Source of the DNA: Porphyra umbilicalis
Lineage: Eukaryota > Rhodophyta > Bangiophyceae > Bangiales > Bangiaceae
Assembly: GCA_002049455.2 (NCBI GenBank)
Contig: KV919136.1
Coordinates: 1-64,000 of the forward strand
Length of the DNA: 64,000 bases
Direction: 5' to 3'
A program made the position numbers and the translations under genes. The notes beneath the pieces are model-generated. The model worked only from the letters and a program-made list of their open reading frames with translations. It had not been told where the DNA came from and made no database searches. The stretch's first letter is position 1, and every line of letters begins with the position of its first letter. Positions 10,574-23,100 of the stretch are shown here, in pieces.

Positions 10574-12633
10574 TGGTTGCAAGCTCTGGGCTGCTCAGAC
10601 TTTATGTGGGATCGTGTCGCTGGAGGACGCGCTTCAAGTCCTACCGAATCCGTAATTGTACACCCCCTCACGCGCTCGGCCAACTAAACAGGCCTTTAAA
10701 TCATGCGATCAAGAGCCCCAGCATCCCCTTTCTCGATCAAAAAGGGAGGGACCGGAAATGTAACGAGAACTTCTCGCCGTGGTGCACTGCGAGAATGAAT
10801 TGCAGGAGCGGGGGCTCCAAAGTGCGCAAGGGTGCCATTTAAGCGGATAGGGAGCGCATACCGTTTTCGACTGGATTTGTGGTGCCTGGTGAGTGGCCTG
10901 TTGAAATTTCGGAGAGGCCGATAGTCGGTGTGTTGCAGCTGTTCGGGCGCCAGAGCATAGCGGAAAACCCGAATTCTTTGGGACCGCGCCACAAAGTGGA
11001 GATGGAGCCAGGCCTGCACCATCCAAGCTGCAACCCAGTCCCATGCGTTGTCTGCGGGCGGAGCGCCCGCTGCATCTGTGTGCCCTTCAGTACCCCATCC
11101 CCTATCTATTCGCAGATCGCCGCCCCGCCCTGCCCCCGCCGCACAAGTGCTGAAGGGCTTTTTTCGGGGGCCCTGACCATCACGCCCTCCAGGAAGTAGG
11201 CAGTTCAGTACGGGACGGGGACGCACTCCCCCCCCGACCCTACGCCAGCTGAAGCTGTGTTAAATTGACAACGAAGAAGTATACGTATTTGATCGCTTCT
11301 CTTGCTCTGTAGAGCACAGAGGCGGTGACTGGCAGAACGACGGCAGCATTCAAATCCTCGTTCTTGCATAGTGCTTCTGAAAGGCGGCAGATTCCGGTCG
11401 CTGGCGTCGAAAGCGGCGCTGTAGCTAAACGTGTTTTGTGGTCATTCGTTAGGCGATTCACAGCAACCACCGGGCCACTTCACAGTGTCAAATGTCCGTT
11501 CATTCAAAATGACCTTTTGATTTTGAGCGGCAAATTTCCGCAATACGGCTTTGCCAAACGTTGGGATGCCGTAGATCTCACGCCTCGCTACCGGAGTATG
11601 GCGTCGGATCTCCGCCATCCCGACGCTTGGCTTGAATTCTGCGACATAAAACTGACCGCTGGGCGCCCGTCTCCGCTATAATTTGGCGTTAGCAGAGATT
11701 CTCCGCCAATTTCCGCACCGCTGGGCTTGCTTCCATGGATCAGTACGGTGTATTGCTGAAAAATGGAACATGCACGTGTGCGAGCGCAAAAGTTTTCCAA
11801 GGTGGACCGATGTCAGGATAACCAGCAATTATTTCTCATCTGGCTTCAGGAAACCGATAGCTCCCAAGTGCAACTGCATGTGGCATCACGGGCGAAAGCC
11901 ACAGCCACCCACTGGCACATTGTAAGACGTCGGACTGAGGGCTTATCATGAAGCCAATGAGCTCTCATTATTCAATGTCAAGAACACTGCCCAAACACTG
12001 TCAGAATGCAGGTTCAATGAAGGTGACCACGTGGCCATTCGCTGCGTGAGGCGGCCTAGTTTCACAGTATTTGAGCCGGCTTTGCACGGTCCTCAAGACA
12101 GAGACTGCGCACCTGCGCCATGTGGCGCCCGAGCAGAAAAGCAGTTGAGCTGGATCCAGTCACTGCTGTACCCTTCATCGATGGTTATCGATCAACAGAT
12201 TGTCAGCGCCGCCCGTTCAAAACGCGGAGGCCCGCACGCGCCCCCCCCCCGCCCCCCCCTCCCCTTTTCCGACTCCCGCGGTACGTGAGACCCGAGGTGT
12301 GGCTCGCCGCCGCCGCCGCCACCGCGAGGCGAGCGGCGGCGCCGCGCGCGGCGAGCAGCGGGCGGTGACGGGCGGCGGCAAGGTCGGTGCGTTGGCGGAT
12401 GTCGCGGTCGCGCGGCCGGCGAGCCGCGCCGACACGCGCGTGCCGTCGTTTTGGGGGGGATGCATAGGGAAATCGTTGTTCATCTTTTGCTCCTGTCTTT
12501 TGCTGTGTTTCATGCCGTATAGGGTACTTTATCAGGGCACGCACGACGTGTATCGGCGCACCGCTGCTGTGACAAAGCCAGCACACATTTCAGGCGTGAT
12601 GTGGAGAAGCATTGAGATGAGTGTCGAAAACAG

Positions 12634-13552
12634 CTACGCTGCGAACTGCTCAGATGTTATGTGGCGACCCAGCCAGCTACTCCCTACGGAAAAGACATCC
12701 TCCACCGGGCTTAATTCTGGACTGTACGAGCTCAAAAAGCACACCATCACTCCCGCCGGCTCCAATACCGCCACCACCGCGTGGTCATGCACGCGGGCGT
12801 TGTCGAGGATGAGAACGTAATTAGGCCGTTGCTGGTCCCATGGAAGCGCGGGGTTGTACTCGGTCATGGCGGTAAGCACCGAGTTCATCAAAAACAGCAA
12901 TCATTCAACGGACGACTGCCCAGGGGGCCGGCTTTGTCAGCTACCAATCCACCAGCCCGCTGCGTGTGATAGCCACAATAAAGCTTGTCGCTGCGCCTTT
13001 GGAAGCGTTGATGTAGCCCTTGACGCGGGCGCGACGCAGCACCCACGCCCACCTGCGGTTGGCCGCCCGGCCGCGGCGGTGCGCCTCGTCGATGTACACG
13101 CGGCACTCCAACGGAATGACCTACTGGGCGGCCATTCATGCGGCCCGTGCGGCCTCATCTTGCTGCCGGAAGTTTTTCTCGATGACCTTGCGCGTGATCC
13201 CGTTTGCTGCAAGGATGCGCCGCACCGACTCAGGGGACACCCGCACGTCGTCCGCCATCAGCTCCTGCACCTCGTTCACGCAGACGGTGGCCTCGTCGAG
13301 GAAGGCCTCCGGGTACGCCTCGACGGCAGCGCATACGGCACCACGGATACCTGTGTGCTTGCGCACATTGTCCTCGTGCACTCTGTGGGTGTTTATGTGA
13401 GGGTGGATGTCCCTGTGAACGCGCTGGTACAGCAGAAAGCGCTCTGCAGACCGCAAAGGGATGCGTAGTTCAGCAGCCACGACGGCGACGGGCTTGTGGA
13501 GCTCAACCACTTGGTAGACAACAGCCCGACGAAGCTTGTCAGGAATCGTCAT
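12634..13552 (-). pseudogene. Tc1-like (DDE_3) transposase relic, copy A
   Basis: The reading starts MTIPDKLRRAVVYQVVEL at 13552, with an N-terminal helix-turn-helix region. CRVYIDEAHRRG carries the first catalytic Asp, YVLILDNARVHDH the second, and SPELSPVEDVFS the third acidic residue of a Tc1/mariner DDE_3 domain. It is dead: an in-frame TGA at 13136-13138 replaces a Trp codon kept in copy B, a TAG at 13121-13123 is shared by both copies, and a frame change lies between about 12900 and 12960. Terminal inverted repeats could not be identified. It lies wholly inside the 7.4-kb repeat, so it was copied with it. Confidence 0.85.
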
Positions 13553-16500
13553 TGTGGGGAGTCGGAGGGGGGATATGGGGTCGACGGGGATGGCGCAGGC
13601 GGGAAACGTCAGAAGCACGAAGACACTGCGGTGGTGACCCGCATCTGCCATGCCAGAAGCGTGGTCCAAGTCGGTATCGCCTCCCGAGAAATCTCCCGAT
13701 GTCTGCAGATCTCTATGTTTTTGTGCGCGATTTGCGGCTATCGGCATGCTTTGCTCAGAGCGACGGGTTTGGAGCAGCGGAAATCTCACCGAATATCCAG
13801 GAGGTGGCGAAGTGCTCCACACGGAGCCGTGTGAGGACACAGACGGCCAACAGGTTAGAATGTCAATCAAGTCGTCTTATATCTCTGTCGGTAAAACCTT
13901 AAGCCCCTACAAAATGTTTCCCGGTTTTCAAACACATGTCTGCACACTGCAACCACACTGCAACCGCCATTTTTTGGAGGAAATCAGTACGTGATCCTGC
14001 TACTGAGCGCTCGCCACAATCATCACCCTGTCCCCGGTCCCCTCGCCCGGATCGGCTTGATCTGCCGCCAAAGCCCTCCTCTTATGTGGCGGACGATAAA
14101 AGTGTCTTCATTAAAACTCTGCTATTTGGAACGATTCGACAGTTGCACAGATCCGAAGCGGCAGACTGAGCCCAGTACATGTTGCCTAGACGCCGCACGT
14201 TAGCACCGCTGCGCTCTTCCGCACCTCGTCCTCACCTCGTTCTGGCCTCCATGGACACGTGACGATGGTCTGTCGACCATGCCTGATGTCTCTCATGAAC
14301 CCTGAGCGAAACGCAGCACTCCGTGTGGTACAACGCCTCGATCAGGAGGCTACCGCCCCGCCCGCCCTTGCGCCCAACCATACTTCTCTTTTCCCGCCAT
14401 ATTTCCAATCTGTGCCGTTCTGAAACGGTGCTGAGCAAAAAGCGCGGGCCCCGGCCGCTTTGAGTGTGCGCTCGTCATGGCTCCGTGGTCGATAAATCTT
14501 CGTTTCGATGATTTACAGGCAAGTGTCCGGACGATATACAAGTGGAGCATGCGGGGGGACCTGCTAGTGCTTCATCTACGGCAGCCTCCTTTATACCCAG
14601 AGCGCGCTGCCGATGCTATGATGTGCCCTATTCGAGTGCCCGGCAAGGCCTAGAACGCTCCCTTCAAGTAGCCTTCGTTGCGCAACCAAAGTTCTTCACA
14701 TTTTATGGCGACAAGCAAGTAAGCCAATGCTGGCACATGTACTTCCTTGGAAGAAGAATCCTAACTATACAGCTTTCGGGACAGGGACAGCGGCAAGCGA
14801 CAGTTCTCGAGCCGTCGCCCGATCTTATCTGGTTGCTCGACATAAGTTTCGAAGGGGAATATGAATCCAAGGGCGGCACGTTCGGGCACACCGCCCTAAG
14901 GCCTTTTCGTGTCGTATGAGTAAAAGGCCGCGCAATGATCGTCGATGTGGGCAAGGCAGATCTCAGGACATAGAATGTCACACTCTCGGTGCGCACCCCA
15001 GTCGCTTGCGCTTGGGCTGCGCCTCTGCGCTCCGTTCTGTGCGATACGTATGGGGAGAGGCGACGCAGCGCGAACGGCAACACGAAGGCTGTCAACCACT
15101 TCGTCTTGTACATCAAATTTGCCGAAAAAATCGGTTGATCTGGGTGCCGTTGGAGAGATACGTCCAGAGAGCGAGAGAGAGCAAACAACGTGCCCCATGG
15201 AGTGCCCGTGTGTACCTGGGCCGCGCGTGCGAGGCCAGGCTGTTGCAAAATTCGTCAGACCCACCGCGAGAAGCACGGGAGTCGCGATTGGGCGAGCAAG
15301 TTGTGCAAATCTGCGTGCTATCCACCGCTTTCGCGGTCGTGCGCCATCGAATGTACGTGTTTAGGATCACAATGGCACTGGGAGTTGCCGACGAAACGGT
15401 TCAAAACAGAGCTGTGACTCTAAGGACTAGATGCGTATAATGCGGTACGCGTCCTTCGGAACTTTCCGTCCGAGGTGCGACACCAAGAAACTTGCTCCGA
15501 TCCCTTATCCAAACAAAGCGGCGGCGCCTGGCTGCTGCGTGTGCGCCGTCACCAGTCCCAAGCGGCTAAGTACTGCAACACATTGGTGCAGATACCCGCA
15601 GTGTGTCTCTAATGATTGGTTACGAGGCCGTACCCGCTCATGTTGTGGGTCTGGCCCCGACGTAGCGGATTCAGACCGACTTGGGACTATGGTTGGTGAC
15701 AGTGGAGGGTATTGTCGTCGCCGGAGAATGAACTGTGTCCTTGCCTGGCGTCATCAACAACCACGCCTTCTGGATCTGAGATCCCACGATGAAGGCATAC
15801 GTTGCTACAAGAACCGAAAATTTGCTTCTCACTCCTCGTAGCGCCGGCCGCGGTGTGTCACTTCAGGCCCGTTGCCGCTCATCACGGCGTCAAAAGCGCC
15901 TCGCAGGACTGGAGTAAATTGTTCCTGAGTGCGTGACGCAGTCGTGCCGGCATATTGCGCCAGTTGCAGCCACTGTATTTTAGCAGCAGAGCAGGACAGC
16001 GGATAAATGGGAGTGGGCGGGAAGCAAGCAAAAGACTTCTTCATATGTCTCTGAGGCTGTCTCCAAGGTTCACAGGTCCTGCCTCAATTGTACAAACCCC
16101 TTTTCGATGGCTTCTCCGCGGGGATTCTTCCCCTGCCCTTCCTGACACGATACTCAATCACGTGACTGTGGCCATAAAGGGGGGGGGCGACAGTGGCGAC
16201 GCGGCCGATTACGCCACCACGACCGGCACCAGCAGCTCCAGAGCAGCCCCCGGGGAAACGCTCCCCCCTACCCACGACTGCGTGGGCGACGGCGGCGACA
16301 CCGACCAGCCCGGCGACACGCCCGCAGGCCAGGCTGGGACGAGGTCGCCGGCGCAACCGAGGCAGCATCGTTGATCGGGTCTGCACCGCTCAGGCGGTTC
16401 CACTCTGATAGTCAGGTCTCTCGAACACAAAGTGGATAAAACTTTTACGGACTTCATCTGGTGGCCCCTCTGGAACTTCTCGTTGTCCACTGTTGTGCAG

Positions 16501-17741
16501 GTTTGCCTCTGACTAAGGATCTTACTCAGCCGACTCCGAAAAGAGCCGCTCCCTAGACTATTGCGAACTGGCGACTCAACACGGGTCCTGCGTGGGAAAC
16601 CTTTGCGTTTGAATGGACGAGTACCTGGAGTGCTTTTGTGTCTCCTGGCCGAGTGGTAGATGCCAGAGGTGGAAGGGTGGCCAAACTTAAAAAAAAGACA
16701 AAAAAACAGGGAGCCGTTTTGGTCTTGGACGGCGCTCACAGAGAACCGCGGGGGTACTCGCAGCATTTTGGATGAGCACACCACAAGAGCTCTGAGTTGT
16801 ACGTACAAGAATCGTACGGAATGGGTGCTGGGTGTCCATGCAGCTGCGAAACGAGCAGGTGAGTACGCTTTTTGTCGACACTTTGAGAGGCCGCCGTCCG
16901 GTAGTAGGACCGCAGGGAGGGGCTGCACATTCGGGCTTATGCGTCAAGCTGGGGGGCCCGGGCGGTCAGTGGACGCCTCGTGTAGTCAAGTGAATGAGGA
17001 ATGCGTGCCCCAAATGCCTCGAGGAAACGAGAAGCAGCGATGACGGAATCCTACTTGCAAATAACGAAGCAAGAAGTGAAAAGGTGCCTTGAAGTGCAGT
17101 GAAGATGCGTTGAAGACGGATGAGCCCCGAAAGCTTTTAGGCCCCGTCGCAGGCTGATGATCGTACAGCTAAGAGCGGTCCTTCGTGCACGTGACTTGAC
17201 CATCGATACGCTGTAATCGTCCGGGGCGCACCTCGGCGGTCGACGACCGCCTATTTTCAGCTGAGGTTACATGATTGTATGAATAACGATTGGACCAGAA
17301 TTCTGTCCGGTTTCCAAATGGAGGTGCGTGCATGGTACGGGGACCTGGCGCTGTGCGGAGCGCACTGCCTCATTAACAACCTCCCTGGCACCCGCCGGCG
17401 CCACCTCACCTTGGCGCCGGTGCGGCGGCGGCACGCCTGCTTCCGGCGGTGCGTCCGCCGACCGTCGCGCAACAGACCGCGCCAGATAGCCTATCTGGGC
17501 TAAACATCGCCCAGCTTCAAACGTTTCCACTAATTTAGAGTAATGGGCGTCCCTCAAGGTTGATTGCAAAGAAGTTTATAGTAGTGGCCGTCCCCGAAGG
17601 TTGACTGCGAAGAACCGCGATTGACTCTGCAGTGATACTGTTCGCTGCCTCAGATATTCCGTTTCCCTTCTTCCAACCATTTCCCCAGCTCCGCATTACA
17701 CTCTCACCAACTCGTGTCACCCTTGTTGCCATCGGCAACTG

Positions 17742-17959
17742 ATGGGAACCCCTTCCCTTTCTTCTGCACGCCTCCCCATTATGCCGTCCCCCTCCTCGGC
17801 CGGATCCACTGCCGCCGAGGCTGCCCCCAACCGCCCCAAGTGGGGCACCCAATTGACGTCGGACATGCAAGAGAAGCTGGCGGCGGCTCGCGAGGCGCTG
17901 GGTACGGATATTGTGGACAAGCTCATGACCAGCTCGGGTGCCTCACGCTGTAACGTGCG
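17742..17959 (+). pseudogene. 5' fragment of a DDE transposase, cut at the repeat boundary
   Basis: The frame opens MGTPSLSSARLPIMPSPSS and reaches MQEKLAAAREALGTDIVDK. The same sequence lies at 33576-33793, where it continues into a longer transposase relic. Here it is cut off at 17959, where the duplicated segment ends and rsmE-like sequence begins. Confidence 0.6.
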
Positions 17960-18350
17960 TCGGTGGCCGTCGACATTGCGGCTGTGCACGTCGATCGCTG
18001 ACGGCGGCTGGCGGTGGCGGCGACCAAAGAGTGCCGGTGCTCGACCGTGCCGCCCGTCGACATGGCGCTCATGTGGGCGCACCTGACGGCGGCGGTGGGG
18101 ACGGCGGGCGCCGGCGGAGAGGCCGTGCAGATGGCCGACGTGCAGGGGGTGGAGCTCGGCACGCTGCTGGTGGGGGGGTGTGTGCGAGACAGGGGGGGGA
18201 TGCTCCTCGTCGGGCCCGAGGGAGGGTTCACCCCACCCGAGGTGCGCGACTTCGTGCGAGTGCGGGGGATGCTTGTCCGCCTCGGGGGGGGCGCCTCCGC
18301 TTGAAGAGGGCGGCAGTGGTGGCGGCGGCTGCGATTAAGATGGCGCGGGC
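17960..18350 (+). pseudogene. rsmE-like rRNA (uracil-N3) methyltransferase fragment
   Basis: The C-terminal part of an RsmE-family SPOUT methyltransferase, which methylates U1498 of small-subunit rRNA in bacteria and organelles. Visible are LAVAATKECRCSTVPPVD (about 18008-18062), the family hallmark LLVGPEGGFTPPEVRDFV (about 18200-18260), and, in another frame after a run of eight Gs near 18280, LRLKRAAVVAAAAI. The last resembles the trefoil-knot LRxETAAVVA tail. An in-frame TGA lies near 18000 and the 5' part is missing, cut exactly at the end of the 7.4-kb repeat. The G-run shift could be a sequencing error, but the missing 5' end and the TGA point to a pseudogene. An intact copy is expected elsewhere. 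Confidence 0.7.
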
Positions 18351-18831
18351 GCCATTGCAGCTTTCAAAATACCAGACTGAGAAAACAAGAGAAAGATAGA
18401 CGGAGACCAAAGAGTACCATAAAGCAGGAGCGGGCGCGCCGCCCGCCGCGTCATCCGCCGCGGCGGTCGCCGCGTGCGTCGGCACCGCGGCATTGGCCGG
18501 GACACCCCCCCCCTGCTCACACCTCTCCGCTGAGGTACACGCGTGGGCGCCGCGCGCCGCGCCGGTGCGCATCGCGGCGGCCGTGCATCTCAGGCGCGCG
18601 GCGCGCCGCCACCCGAGGTGGATGGCGCGCCGCGGCCGGCAAGACGCTGCCCGGGCGGCCCTGGCGGCGGCGGCGCTTCTGCCGACGTGCCGCGCCCGTG
18701 CCGCCCAGCGACCACCCGCGGGCCGGCCACAAAAACCGGGGCGGCCACCCGGCCACCGCGGTCACGCGCTTGCGCGCGCCCGCGCGACGGGACGGGCGGC
18801 GGTCTCGCCGCGGCGGCGGCCAAAAAAAAGA
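18351..18831. other. GC-rich interval without a recognised gene
   Basis: Very GC-rich, with many CGCG and GCGCGCC words. Long open frames on several strands are products of base composition. Confidence 0.45.
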
Positions 18832-20147
18832 ATCTGTGGCCCCTGGCCACCCCTCCTGCCCCTCCCCCCGCTGCAACGGCAGGTCAGAAGTCAAAATATA
18901 TGCCTCGTCGGCCTCAGTGGCGCTTTCCCTCCCCCGGCTACCTACCTGCCCGCCGCCCTGCCAGCCTTCCCCTCCGCCTCCCGCTCCACCATCCCCCCAT
19001 TTCCACCATCGCCCCCCCCGCGGCCTCATCCCCAACCTTTTCCGCACATCCCGCACCGCCTGGCCCCCCGCCTCGTCCCCCGTCCTCGCGCCGCCTCCCC
19101 CACCGCCCTCCCCGCCGTCTCCCCCGCCGCCTCCCCCGCCGCCTCCCCCGCCGCCCCCCCTCCCTGCCCCCCCATTGCCTTCGTTGCTATGCGGGCCTCC
19201 CGGGTGTCGTGGGTGCTCCTGCACACCGCGCCGGGTATTGTGCGTCCCGAGCACGGGAGACTGGGTGGGCACGGCTCGAGGGTGGCCGCCGCGCGCAAGT
19301 ATGACTTGGCCTCCCGCGCGGCGGCCACCCTCAAGGAGCGCCAGAGGGCGACCAAGGCCCTGGTGGACCTGTGCTGCGTAGAGCGGCTTGAGATGGGGAA
19401 GAAGTCCCACGAGTGGGCATGGACCGTCACCGGGTCCGGCGTCGGCCAGGACGCGGACCGCGCCGCCCCCGACGCTCTGGTCTGGGTGGGCCGTCCACGA
19501 CGGCTCTGCCGGGGGTCCGGGGGGGGGAGGAAGCACCCGGACCCGGTGACGGTCCATGCCCACTCGTGGGACTTCTTCCCCATCTCAAGCCGCTCTACGC
19601 AGCACAGGTCCACCAGGGCCTTGGTCGCCCTGTGGCGCTCCTTGAGGGTGGCCGCCGCGCGGGAGGCCAAGGCATACTTGCGCGCGGCGGCCACCCTCGA
19701 GCCGTGCCCACCCAGTCTCCCGTGCTCGGGACGCACAATACCCGGCGCGGTGTGCAGGAGCACCCACGACACCCGGGAGGCCCCCAGAGCAACGAAGGCA
19801 ATGGGGGGGCAGGGAGGGGGGGGCGGCGGGGGAGGCGGCGGGGGAGGCGGCGGGGGAGGCGGCGGGGAAGGCGGCGGGGGAGGTGGCGCGAGGACGGGGG
19901 ACGAGGCGGGGGGCCAGGCGGTGCGGGATGCGCGGAAAAGGTTGGGGATGAGGCCGCGGGGGGGGGCGATGGTGGAAATGGGGGGGAAGGTGGAGCGGGA
20001 GGCGGAGGGGGAGGCGGGCAGGGCGGCGGGCAGGTAGGTAGCCGGGGGAGGGAAAGCGCCACTGAGGCCGACGAGGCATATATTTTGACTTCTGACCTGC
20101 CGTTGCAGCGGGGGGAGGGGCAGGAGGGGTGGCCAGGGGCCACAGAT
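18832..20147. repeat. 1.3-kb palindrome (long inverted repeat, about 97-bp spacer)
   Basis: The left arm 18832-19439 and right arm 19537-20147 are near-identical reverse complements. Both begin at their outer edge with ATCTGTGGCCCCTGGCC and end inside at CCGGGTCCGG. The arms include a low-complexity core of 12-bp GGCGGCGGGGGA-like units (19810-19880 and its mirror at 19085-19160) whose copy number differs between arms. Transcription through it would give a long hairpin RNA. A frame of about 80 residues (RASRVSWVLLHTAPG onward) is present in both arms but matches no family I know. Confidence 0.9.
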
Positions 20148-23100
20148 CCTCAAGATCAGTGCCGCGGCAGGCGCGCACATCCCGACTGCCTATTAAGTGA
20201 GTCCCGTGTCGCGAACCCAGGCCGCACACGTCTGCCAACCAATCAACTCGAAGTCTGTCAAGCGAGAGCTGCTCCGTTAGATCACTTCGGAAACTGAGGC
20301 CATCGCCCAAACATAAGCACTCCGCGGCGTGGCGCTTGTCTTTGATATCGGTGTCCATCCGTCCTCAGGTGGTTGGCAAATAAAAATTGGAAAACGTGCA
20401 GATGCGACTCCTGACTTTTTCTTTTTTCTCTGCTTGCTTTGATTGTCTTGCAGTCAGGCTCGAGGCCATTTGAGCCCTATTCTGGACAGGCTTGGTATTA
20501 TATCATGGTTATTGCGTATCCCACGAAAGGTGACACGCACCAACACATGGAATCGCCTTCTCAGCCAATCAGAGCGCGATTTCTTGCACCAGGCATGCTC
20601 CTGGGTGTCTGTCGTTTCTGGGAAGCACAATACAACGCTCTCCGCGCTGCGCAAGAAACATGCGGGCTTAATGACCTGGAAGCAATGACAACAAAATGAA
20701 AACAGAGAAAATGGACGCCACATCGGCTTCGAAGGCACGACGTCGAGTGGCGGTGGGGATGGGGTGCGTGTTTGTATTGGGTGCGACCAGAAGATCCTGC
20801 AGAGCCCATGCTCTCGGCGAAGCCGATGTGAATGATGCCTCACCGGACGATTATGCAGGTTCTGGAGCAATGCCCACATCAGGAGGACGAATGCTGCAGG
20901 TCTATTTTTTTCCGCATTACGGTTTCATGTACATTTCACAATTCCTGCGCAAGAACACCGACCTGTCTGTCGGACACATGCTTAGAACGCCTCTTTCGAA
21001 CAGGACAGGGACCTCTTGGCGGCATGACCTGCTGCCGTACTGAGCACGTCAGAGAATGCTTAGTTGTTTTCTCACACGAGCTTGAACTCTGGTTCTGAGC
21101 ATCATCATCCTTTTCACAGTCATCGCTTCAACCCCGCATGTGGTCTCCAGCTCCCGCCCTCCTCTATCCAGCGCCGCATTCCTCCACACCGCTGCAGCAA
21201 ACCTGGCGTCTGCTCCGTTGACATCTCTCTCATTGTCCGCAGCTGTCGTTGTCCATCGTTCCCCCTTGCGGTGGCTGAGGCACTTCCTCACTATCTCCCA
21301 CCTCCCTGATGTGTCCACCAACCGTCTCACCTCGCGACAGACCCGTGTCGCCACCCCACACGGCCGCCGGCATGCACCCCAGTGTCGCGGCTCTTCTTCG
21401 TCAGGAGGTCCCAGCGACGGAGCACCCATCACCCTACCCTAATGACCGTACCACGAAGTAACAGCACAGGTGTTTTTGTCACCACCCTCCCGCCTCGAAG
21501 AGGCGCATGTCATCAGCACTCTGCGCTCGGGGAGAAGCATTTCAAACGACAGTTGATTCTACGGGCAGAGACATGGCCGACTGCGTCGCCAGCCCCTCAA
21601 ATCCAGCCACATTCGCCCCGCCGTCCCCAAACGGGACCGCGGAAATACGACTACCCCGCCCCGGGAACGCGGTCAGTGCAGGTCTCCCGTCGGTCTCGAG
21701 CCCCTGCCACCATGCGCAATGCCTCGCCGACGCGCAAAGGCACCCCGTTGAGACGGCGCCCGTCGGGTGGACGCCTCGCTACTCCTTCTCGGCTCACCAC
21801 CCCGGGGGGCCGCCTACATCGTGTGGCCCGGCCAACGGGGACCAAACCGCCACATCCAGGTCCCCGAGTCCGCCGTAGCACGCCTGCCGCTCCCAGAAAC
21901 CCGTCCTACAGGTCAGAGCTCCTTAAAATAGTCAACGATGCTTCTCCTTCATCCAGCCAGAATAGAAGGTTGGGGGCGTAAAGAAGACTGCAACTTCGTG
22001 TGCGGCAGAAAGCGCAGCGGCCCGTGACGGTACTGACGAAATCAGTTGCTGCGCAGCCCTTAAGTGCTCCCCGAACTTCCTTCGCGCGCATACCGCTTGA
22101 CCCTATTGTCTCTGTGAACGTCGTCAGGAGCGTCTGAAGCCATTAGAGAATTCTGCTCGTCCAGCGCTATGAGATTCCGCGCCACTGTCCGGTCAGCGCT
22201 GCGGTACGACATTTGTCTGTGCCCCGCGGGCGGCCGGGTGATCAAGCGAGTGTGCAGCTCTGCAGCGGTTTTTCAGAGCACTGTGACACATTGTGGACAC
22301 GCTTTGTCAGTCAGAATAGGCTCCGGCTAAGATGTTTATAGAACTGCGTCAATCGGTCTTGGGGGCTGCGAGGTGTCGCGACGCATGATGCTACGTTGGT
22401 GTTTGCCATCGCGTCTAAATACGGTATGTTCAATTCACAGGTGTATCATGGGCGTGACGTCTCTGATGACTATCCGTTCGTGTTCTCTTCATACTTTCAT
22501 TGCACTCCGTAAAGAACTGGCTCGGCTGCTAGTGCACTAATAGGCAGTAATAATTTTACAGCTTGTCCTACTCTTGGTCGAGTGCTGTAGCCTATGCAAG
22601 AAGAATGGTGGCGCAGACAAAAAAGGAAACAAAAGATTGCAAGAAGGGCACTCTGACCAGCGCTAACTGAAACGTAGTGACCTCGAGGAAAGAATTTTGC
22701 ACGCACTTGCCTCGTATTCTTCTGCGTGAGCACAGCTTCGGAACCTCGTGTGGACGAGACGTAAAATTCCATCACGCAAGTGAAAGCTCGGCCCGTATGC
22801 GGCGGCAGACCGGTTGTTGAAGGGGCGGGCGGTCGGCTTGGCAGAGAGCGTCGGCGGCCGCCGCCGGATTTGATTGCAGCCGTGGAAAGAAGCGTGGAAG
22901 AGGGGGTCGGGTCCGGATTACCATGCGCGACGGGAGGGAGGTGGTGTCACAGAAGGAACGTGCATGTGTGTATCATCCATAGTGTGGCAACCTGGTGTGT
23001 GCCGCGCTCTCGTGCCTTCGTGCACAAATTCAATATCTCGGATTGCTGCAAGGAGCCAGCGTTGTGATATTGCACGTCCAAGATGTGGCTGTGTACTCTA

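Larger units (their letters stand above)
10574..17959. repeat. 7.4-kb direct repeat, copy A
   Basis: A 7386-bp segment that reappears in the same orientation at 26406-33793 (offset 15832 at the start, 15834 at the end). By eye the copies differ at only about 1% of sites plus a few short indels. The left boundary is TGGTTGCAAGCTCTGGGC in both. The right boundary is TAACGTGCG, after which copy A continues into an rsmE-like pseudogene. No inverted ends and no target duplication were seen, so a segmental duplication is likelier than a self-mobile unit. Apart from the Tc1-like relic and a transposase 5' fragment I recognise no gene in it. Confidence 0.9.

Noticed and set aside
10625-10665. TTCAAGTCC, resembling a tRNA T loop
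   Set aside because: The surrounding bases do not form a T stem or an acceptor stem.
16646-16660. GGCCGAGTGGTAGAT, resembling a tRNA A box (also near 32480)
   Set aside because: No B box and no cloverleaf could be found downstream, so neither a tRNA nor a tRNA-derived SINE is supported.
18493-20037. A 514-codon open frame on the plus strand and similar long frames on the minus strand
   Set aside because: They run through the palindrome and its G/C-rich arrays. Their length follows from base composition and the mirrored arms, and no domain is visible.
21382-21981. A 199-codon plus-strand frame
   Set aside because: Arg/Pro/Ser-rich with no domain, no neighbouring gene signals and frames of similar length overlapping it.
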